Assembly: GCA_963796915.1 (NCBI GenBank)
Contig: CAWCNI010000005.1
Location: 1 to 64,000, forward strand
Direction of reading: 5' to 3'
DNA: 64,000 nt
Source: JAENWD01 sp963796915
GTDB lineage: Bacteria; Acidobacteriota; Vicinamibacteria; Vicinamibacterales; JAENWD01
The translations under genes and the position numbers were made by a program. The notes under the pieces were generated by a model that saw only the letters and a list, made by a program, of their open reading frames with translations, searched no databases and was not told the DNA's origin. Shown piece by piece: positions 1 through 8,123 of the stretch (the first letter of the stretch is position 1; every line of letters begins with the position of its first letter).

Positions 1-224
1 ACGACGTAGGCGAGTGAGACGACGAGCATCCAGAGCGGATGCGTGAAGCCCTGCACGCGCTCGTCGATGTTCCAGCGAAGCCCGTAACCGTGGACGAAGT
101 TGTCCACCGTCCTGAACGTGATGTACGCGTCGTCGCAGACCCACGCGGTACGGATGAGCTCGAGCAGGAACACCGCGAGCGCCGCGGCGATCAGGTAATG
201 GCGAGCCGCGCGCCGGGCGAACAT
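1..224 (-). CDS. GT-C-type membrane glycosyltransferase, N-terminal fragment
   Basis: About 74 codons are visible before the gene leaves the window. The N terminus has a hydrophobic helix at roughly residues 10-26. It is followed by CDDAYITFR with an acidic pair at 31-32, and then WNIDERVQGFTHPLW at about 51-65. A first membrane helix leading into an external DD pair is the layout of GT-C polyprenyl-phosphate-dependent sugar transferases. The wording most resembles the AftB-like arabinofuranosyltransferase family and its homologues outside actinobacteria. The enzyme would move a sugar from a lipid donor to an envelope glycan at the outer face of the inner membrane. The ATG at 224 begins a good positive-then-hydrophobic N terminus. 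Donor and acceptor cannot be told from this fragment. Confidence 0.55.
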   Translation of the reverse strand, partial: MFARRAARHYLIAAALAVFLLELIRTAWVCDDAYITFRTVDNFVHGYGLRWNIDERVQGFTHPLWMLVVSLAYV

Positions 225-269
225 GGCGCGGACGATGGCCGGTGGGTTGCCCTTCAGGGCGGCAGGATA

Positions 270-294
270 CCTTACGCACTCACAATGCGTGAGG
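270..294. terminator. Short dyad between the Met/Gly-rich protein gene and the glycosyltransferase gene
   Basis: An imperfect 9-bp stem (CCTTACGCA / TGCGTGAGG, one G-T wobble) with a 7-base loop lies about 90 bases after the stop of the gene ending at 387 and about 45 bases before the next start. There is no T-run, so it may be a Rho-type end, an operator, or chance. Confidence 0.25.
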
Positions 295-386
295 AACGCG
301 ACCGGGCTGCGCGACGCGCGTGGACGCTCGAGGCAACGACGTCGTCGTGCAGCCGGGCGGCGTTCGATCGGTGCCGAACCAGGCGA

Positions 387-2108
387 TCAGCGCTTGGCGA
401 CGGTGCTGTCCTTGTTCAGCGTCGCGGTGACTGCTGCGCTCACGTTGTCGAGCGCCTTCGACATCGTCTGACGGAATGCCTGATCGCTCTGCATCTGCGA
501 CGCGTCTTTGCCTGCGCCGCCGGCCATGGCGGTCATGGCCATCGAGCTCGCGCCGGACATCACCATGTTCATCGCGCCCATGCTGGGATTGAACATGCCC
601 ATGGCGCCCCCGCCGAGCATGTTAGTGGCGCCGAGCGCGCCGCCGAACTGCCCCATCATCATGCGGTTCATCCCGAACCCCATGTACATCTGGCCCGCGA
701 AGGCCGCGAGCTTGAGCGCGGACTTGAGGCCGAATCCGCCGCCACTCGACGTCTTCTGCGTGGCGGTGGACTCCACTTTGTCGGGTGTGGCCACGTCGAC
801 GAGCTTGTAGTCCATCTTGATGTCGTGGTTGTCCTTCGATGGACCGCCGTCATTGGTGACGGCTTTCAGGAAACCACCCGCCTTGCTCGGGTGCGACGTC
901 TTCGCTTCAAGCACCGTCGAGACCAGGATGTGGTCGCACTCCTTGGCCTGGGCGTCCTTCTGGAGCTCTTCCGTCGTGCTCCCGTAGAGCGGCACCGCCT
1001 GGTACGGCCACTTCGTGAAGTTGCCGACCAGCTCGTCCTGCAGCTGACGAGCCGAGAGATCGCGCCCGGACTTGTTGACGGGTTCCGGCACGCCGATCCG
1101 GATGGCGCCGGCGTCCTTCTCGCCCACCTGTCGCGTGCCGTCGGCCACTGAACCCAGCAACGCGTCCGCCAGCGTGCCTCCAGAAGCCACCGAAGGCAGC
1201 AGGTCCTGATAGGTGGCGACCTCCGTGTAGCCGTCGGGCACGTCGAACAGGGCGTGCTCCAGCCTGGTCACTTCGAACTTGTCCACCTCGATCTTGACCG
1301 ACGAGACTTCCGCGTCTGGACCATCGCCAACAGTCGTCGTTGTGGTGGACAGAACGGGGAACCCGAGCTTCACGTCGCCGACGACGCGCGTTTCCACGCG
1401 ATCGATACACTGCCCGGCGGCCGCTTCCGGCGCTTTCGACTCCGCCTTCGGCGTGCAGCCGGCCATCGTCGGCGGCACGTCCAGGTACCAGGCGTCGACT
1501 TCGACGTGCTGCTTTGTCTTGTTGCACGCGGCCTCGCTCGCTTCTGACGCCATCACGGTCTTGACGTGGCGGGCCTGGCGGCCGAAGAAGTCCTTCCGCT
1601 CGCCGGTGTCAGTCGCCGTCGTCGTGTAGACGATCACGCCGCCTTTGGCCGGAGCCTGCTTGGGCCCGAGGCCCATCTGATTGAGGGTCTGCTGCTGTGC
1701 GGCCTGCTGCTGGGCCTGAGCAGCGTCGCCGGTCGCCGGGGGAGCCTCGGCGGCGTGGGCGACCACCATGTAGTGCTTTGACTGATCGTTGATCTGCAGG
1801 GTCCGGTGCAGGTCGCATTGCGCGATGGCGGTGATGCCCGGAAATTCGACGCGCTGGCGCTCGCCCTGGATCAGCGTCGTGTTCTCCGACACCTGCGCGC
1901 CCGTGGTCATCCGCGTGTGAAGCCGGACGTCGGTCGCCGGCGGCGGCTCAGGGGCCTTCGGCGCGGCCTGGGCCGGCGCGGCCGGCGCCTTTGGCAGCGG
2001 CTTCTTTTTCGGGTGCGCGGGAGCGGGTGTCTGGGCGGACAGGGCGACTGTCAGGCCACAGGCCATGACGACGGCTGCGACGGCGCGGGCGCTACGGAAG
2101 AGCTGCAT
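387..2108 (-). CDS. Secreted protein of unknown function with Met/Gly-rich C-terminal segment
   Basis: 573 residues. I chose the ATG at 2108 because it opens a clear signal peptide (residues 1 to about 24, ending in VALSAQ) and is preceded by GAAGGGA; the frame stays open further upstream without a better start. After the signal comes a Pro/Ala/Lys-rich linker (about 25-60). A globular part follows with several cysteines and phrases such as TRMTTGAQVSENTTLIQGE. About 65 residues very rich in Met and Gly (roughly 467-532) come next, then a short polar, probably helical tail. I do not recognise a catalytic motif. The mature protein should be periplasmic or surface exposed. It is divergently arranged with the Tricorn gene across 169 bases. 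The Met/Gly-rich part could be a flexible membrane-associating or metal-binding stretch, but that is a guess. Confidence 0.7.
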   Translation of the reverse strand: MQLFRSARAVAAVVMACGLTVALSAQTPAPAHPKKKPLPKAPAAPAQAAPKAPEPPPATDVRLHTRMTTGAQVSENTTLIQGERQRVEFPGITAIAQCDLHRTLQINDQSKHYMVVAHAAEAPPATGDAAQAQQQAAQQQTLNQMGLGPKQAPAKGGVIVYTTTATDTGERKDFFGRQARHVKTVMASEASEAACNKTKQHVEVDAWYLDVPPTMAGCTPKAESKAPEAAAGQCIDRVETRVVGDVKLGFPVLSTTTTTVGDGPDAEVSSVKIEVDKFEVTRLEHALFDVPDGYTEVATYQDLLPSVASGGTLADALLGSVADGTRQVGEKDAGAIRIGVPEPVNKSGRDLSARQLQDELVGNFTKWPYQAVPLYGSTTEELQKDAQAKECDHILVSTVLEAKTSHPSKAGGFLKAVTNDGGPSKDNHDIKMDYKLVDVATPDKVESTATQKTSSGGGFGLKSALKLAAFAGQMYMGFGMNRMMMGQFGGALGATNMLGGGAMGMFNPSMGAMNMVMSGASSMAMTAMAGGAGKDASQMQSDQAFRQTMSKALDNVSAAVTATLNKDSTVAKR

Positions 2109-2277
2109 TGCGACTTCCCTTCGATCAACTGAGGTGGCGGCTCCTGAACGAATACGGCGTACGGCACGACTCTGGACGAAACAGGTCGCGTGCCCCGACT
2201 GCCGAACACCCGGCAGGTTGACCCCATATGCGCCGTGCACTAGATTCGCGGCTCACGGACGACGGGAGTAGACAGAA

Positions 2278-5200
2278 ATGCGACATGTGCTGGGAGTGTT
2301 CGGACTGTGCCTGCTTGCATCAAACGCTGCGCAGGCTCAAAGCGAACCGCCCCTATTGCTCCGATTTCCTGCCGTCAGCAGGACGGAGATCGTCTTCAAC
2401 TACGCCGGCGACCTGTGGATTGTCGGCCGCGAGGGGGGCCAGGCCCGCCGGCTCACCTCGGGAACCGGGGTCGAGACCTTCCCCGCCTTCTCGCCGGATG
2501 GCACCCAGGTGGCGTTCACTGGCGAGTACGACGGCAATCAGGACGTCTTCGTCGTGCCCTCCGCCGGAGGGGTTCCCAGGCGGCTGACGTACCACCCTGG
2601 CGACGACCTCGTGCTCGGCTGGACGCCAGACGGCAAGTCGGTCCTCTTCTCGTCGTGGGCCAACAGCTTCCTGCATTTCGAGAGCCAACTGTACACGGTG
2701 CCGGTCGCCGGCGGACTGCCCACCCGGCTGCCGATTCCGATCGCCGCGCAGGCGTCATATTCGCCCGACGGGGCGAGGCTCGCGTACGTGCCGCACGACC
2801 AGTGGCAGGCGGCATGGAAACGCTATCGCGGCGGCCAGACGACGCCGGTGTGGGTGGCGAACCTCAGTGATTCCAGCATCACGAAAGTGCCGCGCGACAA
2901 CTCGAACGATCACAACCCGATGTGGTCGGGCGACACTGTCTACTTTCTGTCGGACCGCAACGGGCCCGTCAGCCTGTTCGCGTACGACACGAAGTCCGCT
3001 CAGGTGACGGTGGCGCTCGCCAACGACGGCCTCGACTTCAAGACTGCCTCGCTCGGGCCCGGCGCCATCGTCATCGAGCAGTTCGGCGCGATCAAGCTGT
3101 TCGATCTGGCCACGCACACGGCGAAGGCCGTGTCGATCCAGGTCAGAGGCGATCTCGACGCCGTGCGGCCGCACTTCACGAAGGTCGATCCGAAGCGGCT
3201 GCAGAACTTCAGCCTGTCGCCGTCAGGCACTCGCGCCGTGTTCGAGGCCTGGGGTGAGATCTTCACGGTCCCGACCGACAAGGGCGACATCCGCAACCTG
3301 ACACGGAGCCCCGCGGTGGCGGACCGCGATCCGTCGTGGTCGCCGGACGGCAAGTCGGTGGCGTATTTCTCCGACGAGTCTGGCGAGTACGCGCTCGCCA
3401 TTCGCGACCAGAACGGACTCGGCGAGGTCCGGCACATCAGCCTCGGCACGCCTCCGTCATTCTTCTACGGGCCGCGCTGGTCGCCCGACAGCAAGCGGAT
3501 CGCGTACACCGACAAGCGCCTGAAGCTGTGGTACGTGGATCTGGCCGGCGGCGCGCCGAAAGAGATCGACTCGGACTACTTCGGCGGATTCGGCCCGAGC
3601 CAGTTCGATCAGACGTGGTCTCCCGACGGCAAATGGATCGCCTACACCCGCCAGCTTCGGAGCTCGCTCCACGCCGTGTTCCTCTACTCCCTCGACTCGG
3701 GCAAGACGACGCAGATCACCGACGGGATGAGCGACGCGCTGTTCCCGCGCTTCGACGCGAACGGGAAGTATCTGTACTTCGCGGCATCGACCAACACCGG
3801 CCTTTCCTCTGCCGGCCTCGACATGTCGAGCGACGAGCACCCCGTCTCGCGCAGCATCTACGTCGTCGTGCTGAACAAGGACGACAAATCGCCGCTTGCG
3901 CCTGAAAGCGACGAAGAGGGCAAGAAGGCCGAGGAAGGCAAGGAAGGCAAGAAGGGCCAGGAAGGCAAGGGAGACAAGAAGGCCGGGCAGGGCGAGAAGG
4001 CCGAGGAGCCGGTGACCGTCAAGATCGACCTGGACGGCATCGGGCAGCGCATCCTGTCGTTGCCGGTTCCGCCGCGCAATTACGTGGCGCTTCTCGCCGG
4101 CAAGACTGGCGTGCTCTTCCTCGACGAGGCGCCGGCGGTGGTCACCGAAAGCGACTCGCCCAACGTCGCCCAGATCATCCACAAGTTCGATCTCGCGAAA
4201 CGCAAGGCGGACAAGTTCATCGACGAGGTCAACGACATCGCCATCTCCGCCGATGGCAGCAAGCTTCTCTATCGCAAGGGCGACCAGTTCATCGCGGCGG
4301 GCACAGAGGATCCGCCGGGAGGCGATCCCAAGCCCGGCTTCGGTCCGCTGAAGCTCGACGCCATGGAGGTCTTCGTGGATCCGCGCGCCATGTGGCGGCA
4401 GATCTACGACGAGACCTGGCGCATCGAGCGTGACTTCTTCTACGACCCCGGCCACCACGGCCTGGACATCGACAAGGCGAAGAAGAAGTACGCCCCGTAT
4501 CTCGACGGCATCGCCTCGCGGCAGGAGCTGACGTACCTGTTCGAAGAATGTCTCGGCGAGCTGACAGTCGGGCACATGTTCGTCGGCGGCGGCGAGCGGC
4601 CGGAGCCGAAGCGGGTCGCGGGTGGCCTGCTGGGCGCTGACTTCGTGCTCGAGAACGGCCGCTACCGCATCGCGAAGGTCTACGACGGCGAGAACTGGAA
4701 TCCAGGGCTGCAGGCGCCGCTGACGCAGCCCGGTGTGAACGTGAAGGCTGGCGACTACATTCTGGCCGTCAACGGTCGCGAGCTGCGCGACAGCGACAAC
4801 ATCTACGCCTTCTTCGAAAGCACCGCCGGCAAGCAAGTGGTCGTCAGAGTCGGCGCGAACGCCGACGGCAGCGGCGCGCGCGACGTCACTGTCGTGCCGG
4901 TGGACAGCGAAGAGAACCTGCGCCACCTCGCCTGGATCGAGGGCAACCGGCGGCGCGTGGACGAGGCGACCGGCGGCCGCGTCGCGTACGTCTACGTGCC
5001 GAACACCGGCGGCGGCGGCTACACGAGCTTCAATCGCTACTTCTTCTCTCAGATCGGCAAGCAGGCGGCGATCATCGACGAGCGGTTCAACGAGGGCGGC
5101 CAGCTTGCCGACTACATCGTCGACTACCTGCGGCGGCCGCTGCTCAGCAAGGTAGTGACTCGCGAGGGCAACGACTGGTCGAGCCCGTCGGAGGCGATCT

Positions 5201-5601
5201 ACGGTCCGAAGGTGATGATCATCAACGAGATGTCGGGGTCAGGCGGCGACGCGCTGCCGTGGTATTTCCGCAAGACGAGCATCGGGCCGCTCGTCGGGAC
5301 GAGGACATGGGGCGGACTGGTCGGGATCGGCGGTTACCCTGAGCTGCTCGACGGCGGCAGCGTGACGGCGCCGCGCGCGGCCATCTATGGACTGAATGGC
5401 GAATGGGAAGTCGAGAACCACGGCGTGCCACCAGACGTCGAAGTCGATCTCGATCCGGCGGTGTATCGACAGGGACGGGACAGTCAGCTCGAGAAGGCGA
5501 TCGACGTCGTGATGCAACTGCTGAAGGAACATCCGCCGCAGACATATCAGCGGCCGCCGTACCCGAACTATCACGAGAAGGATGGATTGGGGCCTAAATG
5601 A
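2278..5601 (+). CDS. Tricorn-type S41 serine protease (PD40 propellers, PDZ, tail-specific protease domain)
   Basis: 1107 residues with a signal peptide (1-21, ending AQAQ), so it is exported, unlike cytosolic archaeal Tricorn. Residues about 25-540 hold repeated SPDGxxVAF-type blades of two beta-propellers that in the family gate substrate entry. A strongly charged Lys/Glu/Gly linker follows (about 541-577). The C-terminal half has the Tricorn core region, a PDZ domain (about 800-860) and the S41 catalytic domain. His766 in TVGHMF and Ser988 in EMSGSGGDALPW match the Tricorn catalytic His and Ser. The family degrades oligopeptides released by other proteases. The gene stands alone on the plus strand and converges with the sigma factor gene nine bases away. 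Identification is firm; natural substrates are unknown. Confidence 0.93.
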   Translation: MRHVLGVFGLCLLASNAAQAQSEPPLLLRFPAVSRTEIVFNYAGDLWIVGREGGQARRLTSGTGVETFPAFSPDGTQVAFTGEYDGNQDVFVVPSAGGVPRRLTYHPGDDLVLGWTPDGKSVLFSSWANSFLHFESQLYTVPVAGGLPTRLPIPIAAQASYSPDGARLAYVPHDQWQAAWKRYRGGQTTPVWVANLSDSSITKVPRDNSNDHNPMWSGDTVYFLSDRNGPVSLFAYDTKSAQVTVALANDGLDFKTASLGPGAIVIEQFGAIKLFDLATHTAKAVSIQVRGDLDAVRPHFTKVDPKRLQNFSLSPSGTRAVFEAWGEIFTVPTDKGDIRNLTRSPAVADRDPSWSPDGKSVAYFSDESGEYALAIRDQNGLGEVRHISLGTPPSFFYGPRWSPDSKRIAYTDKRLKLWYVDLAGGAPKEIDSDYFGGFGPSQFDQTWSPDGKWIAYTRQLRSSLHAVFLYSLDSGKTTQITDGMSDALFPRFDANGKYLYFAASTNTGLSSAGLDMSSDEHPVSRSIYVVVLNKDDKSPLAPESDEEGKKAEEGKEGKKGQEGKGDKKAGQGEKAEEPVTVKIDLDGIGQRILSLPVPPRNYVALLAGKTGVLFLDEAPAVVTESDSPNVAQIIHKFDLAKRKADKFIDEVNDIAISADGSKLLYRKGDQFIAAGTEDPPGGDPKPGFGPLKLDAMEVFVDPRAMWRQIYDETWRIERDFFYDPGHHGLDIDKAKKKYAPYLDGIASRQELTYLFEECLGELTVGHMFVGGGERPEPKRVAGGLLGADFVLENGRYRIAKVYDGENWNPGLQAPLTQPGVNVKAGDYILAVNGRELRDSDNIYAFFESTAGKQVVVRVGANADGSGARDVTVVPVDSEENLRHLAWIEGNRRRVDEATGGRVAYVYVPNTGGGGYTSFNRYFFSQIGKQAAIIDERFNEGGQLADYIVDYLRRPLLSKVVTREGNDWSSPSEAIYGPKVMIINEMSGSGGDALPWYFRKTSIGPLVGTRTWGGLVGIGGYPELLDGGSVTAPRAAIYGLNGEWEVENHGVPPDVEVDLDPAVYRQGRDSQLEKAIDVVMQLLKEHPPQTYQRPPYPNYHEKDGLGPK

Positions 5602-5610
5602 GGGACTGCT

Positions 5611-6189
5611 TCAGACTTCCCCTTGCAGCGCCGCCCGCAGCGCCTGCATGCCGGCGCGAATGCGGGTCTTCACAGTGCCGAGCGGCAGGTTGAAGCGTTC
5701 GGCGAGCTCGGACTGCGTGTAGCCTTCGAAATAGGCGCTCTCGATCAGGGCGCGTTGATTGTCCGGCAGGCTCGACAAGGCGCGGACAATCGCGGCACGC
5801 TGCTCGCCGGTGACCGCGAGCCCTTCGGGATCCGTCGCAGGTCCTGCATCGACAGCCGCCGACGGCGCGTCCATCTCCGGCAACGAGAGCGGCGCGCGCA
5901 CGGCGCGCGACCGCAGCCTGTCGATCGCGCGGTTTCGCCCGATGCGGGCCAGCCACGCCGAGGGAGTGCCGAGCGACGCGTCGTACTTGTCGGCGCGGTC
6001 CCACACGCGGACGAAGACATCCTGAAGGACGTCCTCGGCTTCGCCGCGGTCCTTCAGGATGCGGAGGGCGAGGCTGAAGACCAGGCGGCAGTGACGATCG
6101 TAGAGCTCGGCGAGCGCACGCTGATCGCGCCGGGCCACGGCGTCGATCAGCCGAGCGTCGTTCGCCGCTGAAGGATTTCCGCCCGGCAT
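5611..6189 (-). CDS. ECF-type RNA polymerase sigma factor
   Basis: 192 residues from the ATG at 6189; a TTG two codons upstream is also possible. Region 2 is clear (YDRHCRLVFSLALRIL, then EDVLQDVFVRVW and SAWLARIGRNRAIDRLRSR). Region 4 follows a Pro/Ala-rich linker (LPDNQRALIESAYFEGYTQSELAER, then LPLGTVKTRIRAGM). Region 3 is absent, as expected for extracytoplasmic-function sigmas. It would recruit RNA polymerase to a stress or envelope regulon. The start lies about a dozen bases after the stop of the second M61 peptidase, with no obvious ribosome site of its own, so coupled translation is likely. No anti-sigma gene follows: the next gene converges from the other strand. How its activity is controlled is therefore open. 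Confidence 0.92.
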   Translation of the reverse strand: MPGGNPSAANDARLIDAVARRDQRALAELYDRHCRLVFSLALRILKDRGEAEDVLQDVFVRVWDRADKYDASLGTPSAWLARIGRNRAIDRLRSRAVRAPLSLPEMDAPSAAVDAGPATDPEGLAVTGEQRAAIVRALSSLPDNQRALIESAYFEGYTQSELAERFNLPLGTVKTRIRAGMQALRAALQGEV

Positions 6190-6201
6190 GTGCAACTGAT
6201 G

Positions 6202-8044
6202 TCAGGGCTTGAGCCAGGCCGCCAGCCGATCCCGTGTCTCCGCGGCGGCTGACGGGTCGGGTTCGAGCTTCATGGCCAACGCGGGCTCTGCGGCGAACGT
6301 CACCTGCAGCGTCACCAGCTCCTCCCGCCGCGCGACAAGCAAGGGCACGGTGTCGCCAGGCTTCCAGGCCTCGAGTCGCGACTCCCACTGCTCCGGCCGG
6401 ACACGGTAGCCGCCGATGGCGATGACTTCGTCCTCGACGCTGACGCCGGCAGTCTCCGCCGGGCTTCCCCGGCGAACCTGCGCGACGACGAGACGTCCGG
6501 CGTCGTTCCTGAGTGTCGCGCCGCCGCCGCCGCCAAGGCCGAGCCCGATCCACGCGCGAGGCGGCGACGGCGCGTCGGCACGGACGCGCAGGCCGTACCA
6601 GCCAAGGCTCGTGTAGTCGAGCTCCTCCGTGCTGTCCGCTGCCCGCGCAAGCCAGGCCGAGAGATCGTGGCCGGCGACTTCAGAGACCAGCGCGCGGAAC
6701 TCGGCGGAGGTGTAGCCCCGTGCGCCCGAGTAGCGCTGCCACGCCAGCCGCATCACGTCGTCCAGCGACCGGCCGCCGTTGGTGACGCGCCGAATCTCCG
6801 CGTCCAGGACCAATCCGATGAGCGCGCCCTTGGTGTAGTAGCTGATGGCGACGTTGGGGGAGTTCTCGTCAGGACGGTAGTAGCGAATCCACGCGTCCTG
6901 TGAGGCCTGCTCCACCGGCATGACCTGCCGTCCCGGCGTGCTGTTCAATTCAGTCAGCGAGCCAGAGATGTCCGCCAGGAACTCGTCGGTCGTGATCACG
7001 CCGGCCCGCGCGGCGAGCAGGTCGCCGTAGTAGTCAGTGAAGCCCTCGGCGACCCAGAGCATGCGCGTCGGGTTCTCGTGCAGGTAGTCGAAGGGCCCCA
7101 GCTCCACCGGCCGCAGCCGCTTGACGTTCCACGCGTGGAAGAACTCATGCGTGACGAGCGTGAGCCAGTCCACGTAGCCGCGACGCGTGCGAACGCTCCA
7201 TCGGCTGGTCATCAGCGTGCAGGCGTTCTTGTGCTCGAGGCCGCCGTTCGCCTGCGTGATCAGGTTGAAGAACACGTATTTGTCGTACGGAATCGTGCCC
7301 CAGAATCGTGCCGTCTCTTCGACGATCCGCTGGACGTCTGCCATCGTGCGCTGACCGTCCCAGACGCCGCCTTCTCCGAGGTTCACGAGATAGTGCGGGA
7401 CGCCCTGCACGGTGAACGGGTAGATGGCGGGATTGCCCGCGACGATCGGCGAGTCCACCAGCGTGTCGAAGTCCCGCGCGGTGAAGTGACGCGACGGGCC
7501 GCCGGGCACATCCTGCAGCGGCGTGACGACAGTCTTCCACCCGTCGGCGGGCTCGACTGTCACTTCATGCGGCCGGGGCCCGGCGTCGCCGGCGAGCGTC
7601 AGGAACGTGGCCGCGCCGTTGATCAACGCAAAGTCAGTGTCGATGTAATTGTTGCGGACGGTCATCTCGCGGCCGTAGACGCGGTACTTCACGACGACAG
7701 TCGCGGCCCCGCCAGTGGTGACGTGCCAGCGATTCTTCGACGTCTTGGTGACAGCCAGCGACTTGCCAGCGGCGAACGCCTCGACGCGCTCGACGTTGCG
7801 CGAGTACCTCGCGGACCAGATACGACCCGGGGGTCCACACGGCCATGTCGAGGTCAATCGCCGCCTGCCCGGCCGTCGGCACTTCCGCCTCCACCTCGAC
7901 CACGTGCGTCGCAGGATGTGGGAAGCGAACCGTGTACCTGATGGCCGGAGCCAGCGTGTGCGGGAGAGGGGTGGCCTGCTCCGCTCTGGCGTCGAACGAC
8001 TTGGACATGGTCAACAAAAAGAGAAGGAGGCCGACGGCGCGCAT
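6202..8044 (-). CDS. M61 family PDZ peptidase (second copy), one frameshift
   Basis: The N-terminal part (from ATG 8044, preceded by GGAGG) has a signal peptide and the M61 beta-domain as far as WTPGSYLVRE. The rest continues in another frame as YSRNVERVEAF. One extra C around 7807-7808 explains the break; removing it gives 613 residues, close to the 629 of the first copy. The catalytic site is intact: HEFFHAWNVKRLRP with the downstream zinc ligand Glu in WVAEGFTDYY. A C-terminal PDZ domain (AWIGLGLGG, then GSPAETAGVSVEDEVIAIGG) follows. The family comprises glycyl-type metallo-aminopeptidases, here exported. It sits between the last VWFA paralogue and the sigma factor gene. The break is probably a sequence error, but a real inactivating shift is not excluded. 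Confidence 0.85.
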
Positions 8045-8081
8045 CGGCCTCCATGATACTGGCTCCGGCGTGAACCGGAAC

Positions 8082-8111
8082 CGCGGAGCCCGGCAGGCGC
8101 CGGGCCCCGCG
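8082..8111 (-). terminator. GC-rich hairpin between the fourth VWFA gene and the second M61 gene
   Basis: A 13-bp stem with one mismatch (CGCGG-GCCCGGC paired with GCCGGGC-CCGCG) and a four-base loop fills most of the 79-base gap. No T-run follows, so it could be an attenuator, an mRNA end or a stabiliser. It may split the VWFA operon from the M61-sigma pair. Confidence 0.4.
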
Positions 8112-8123
8112 TGGTCTCGCCGG

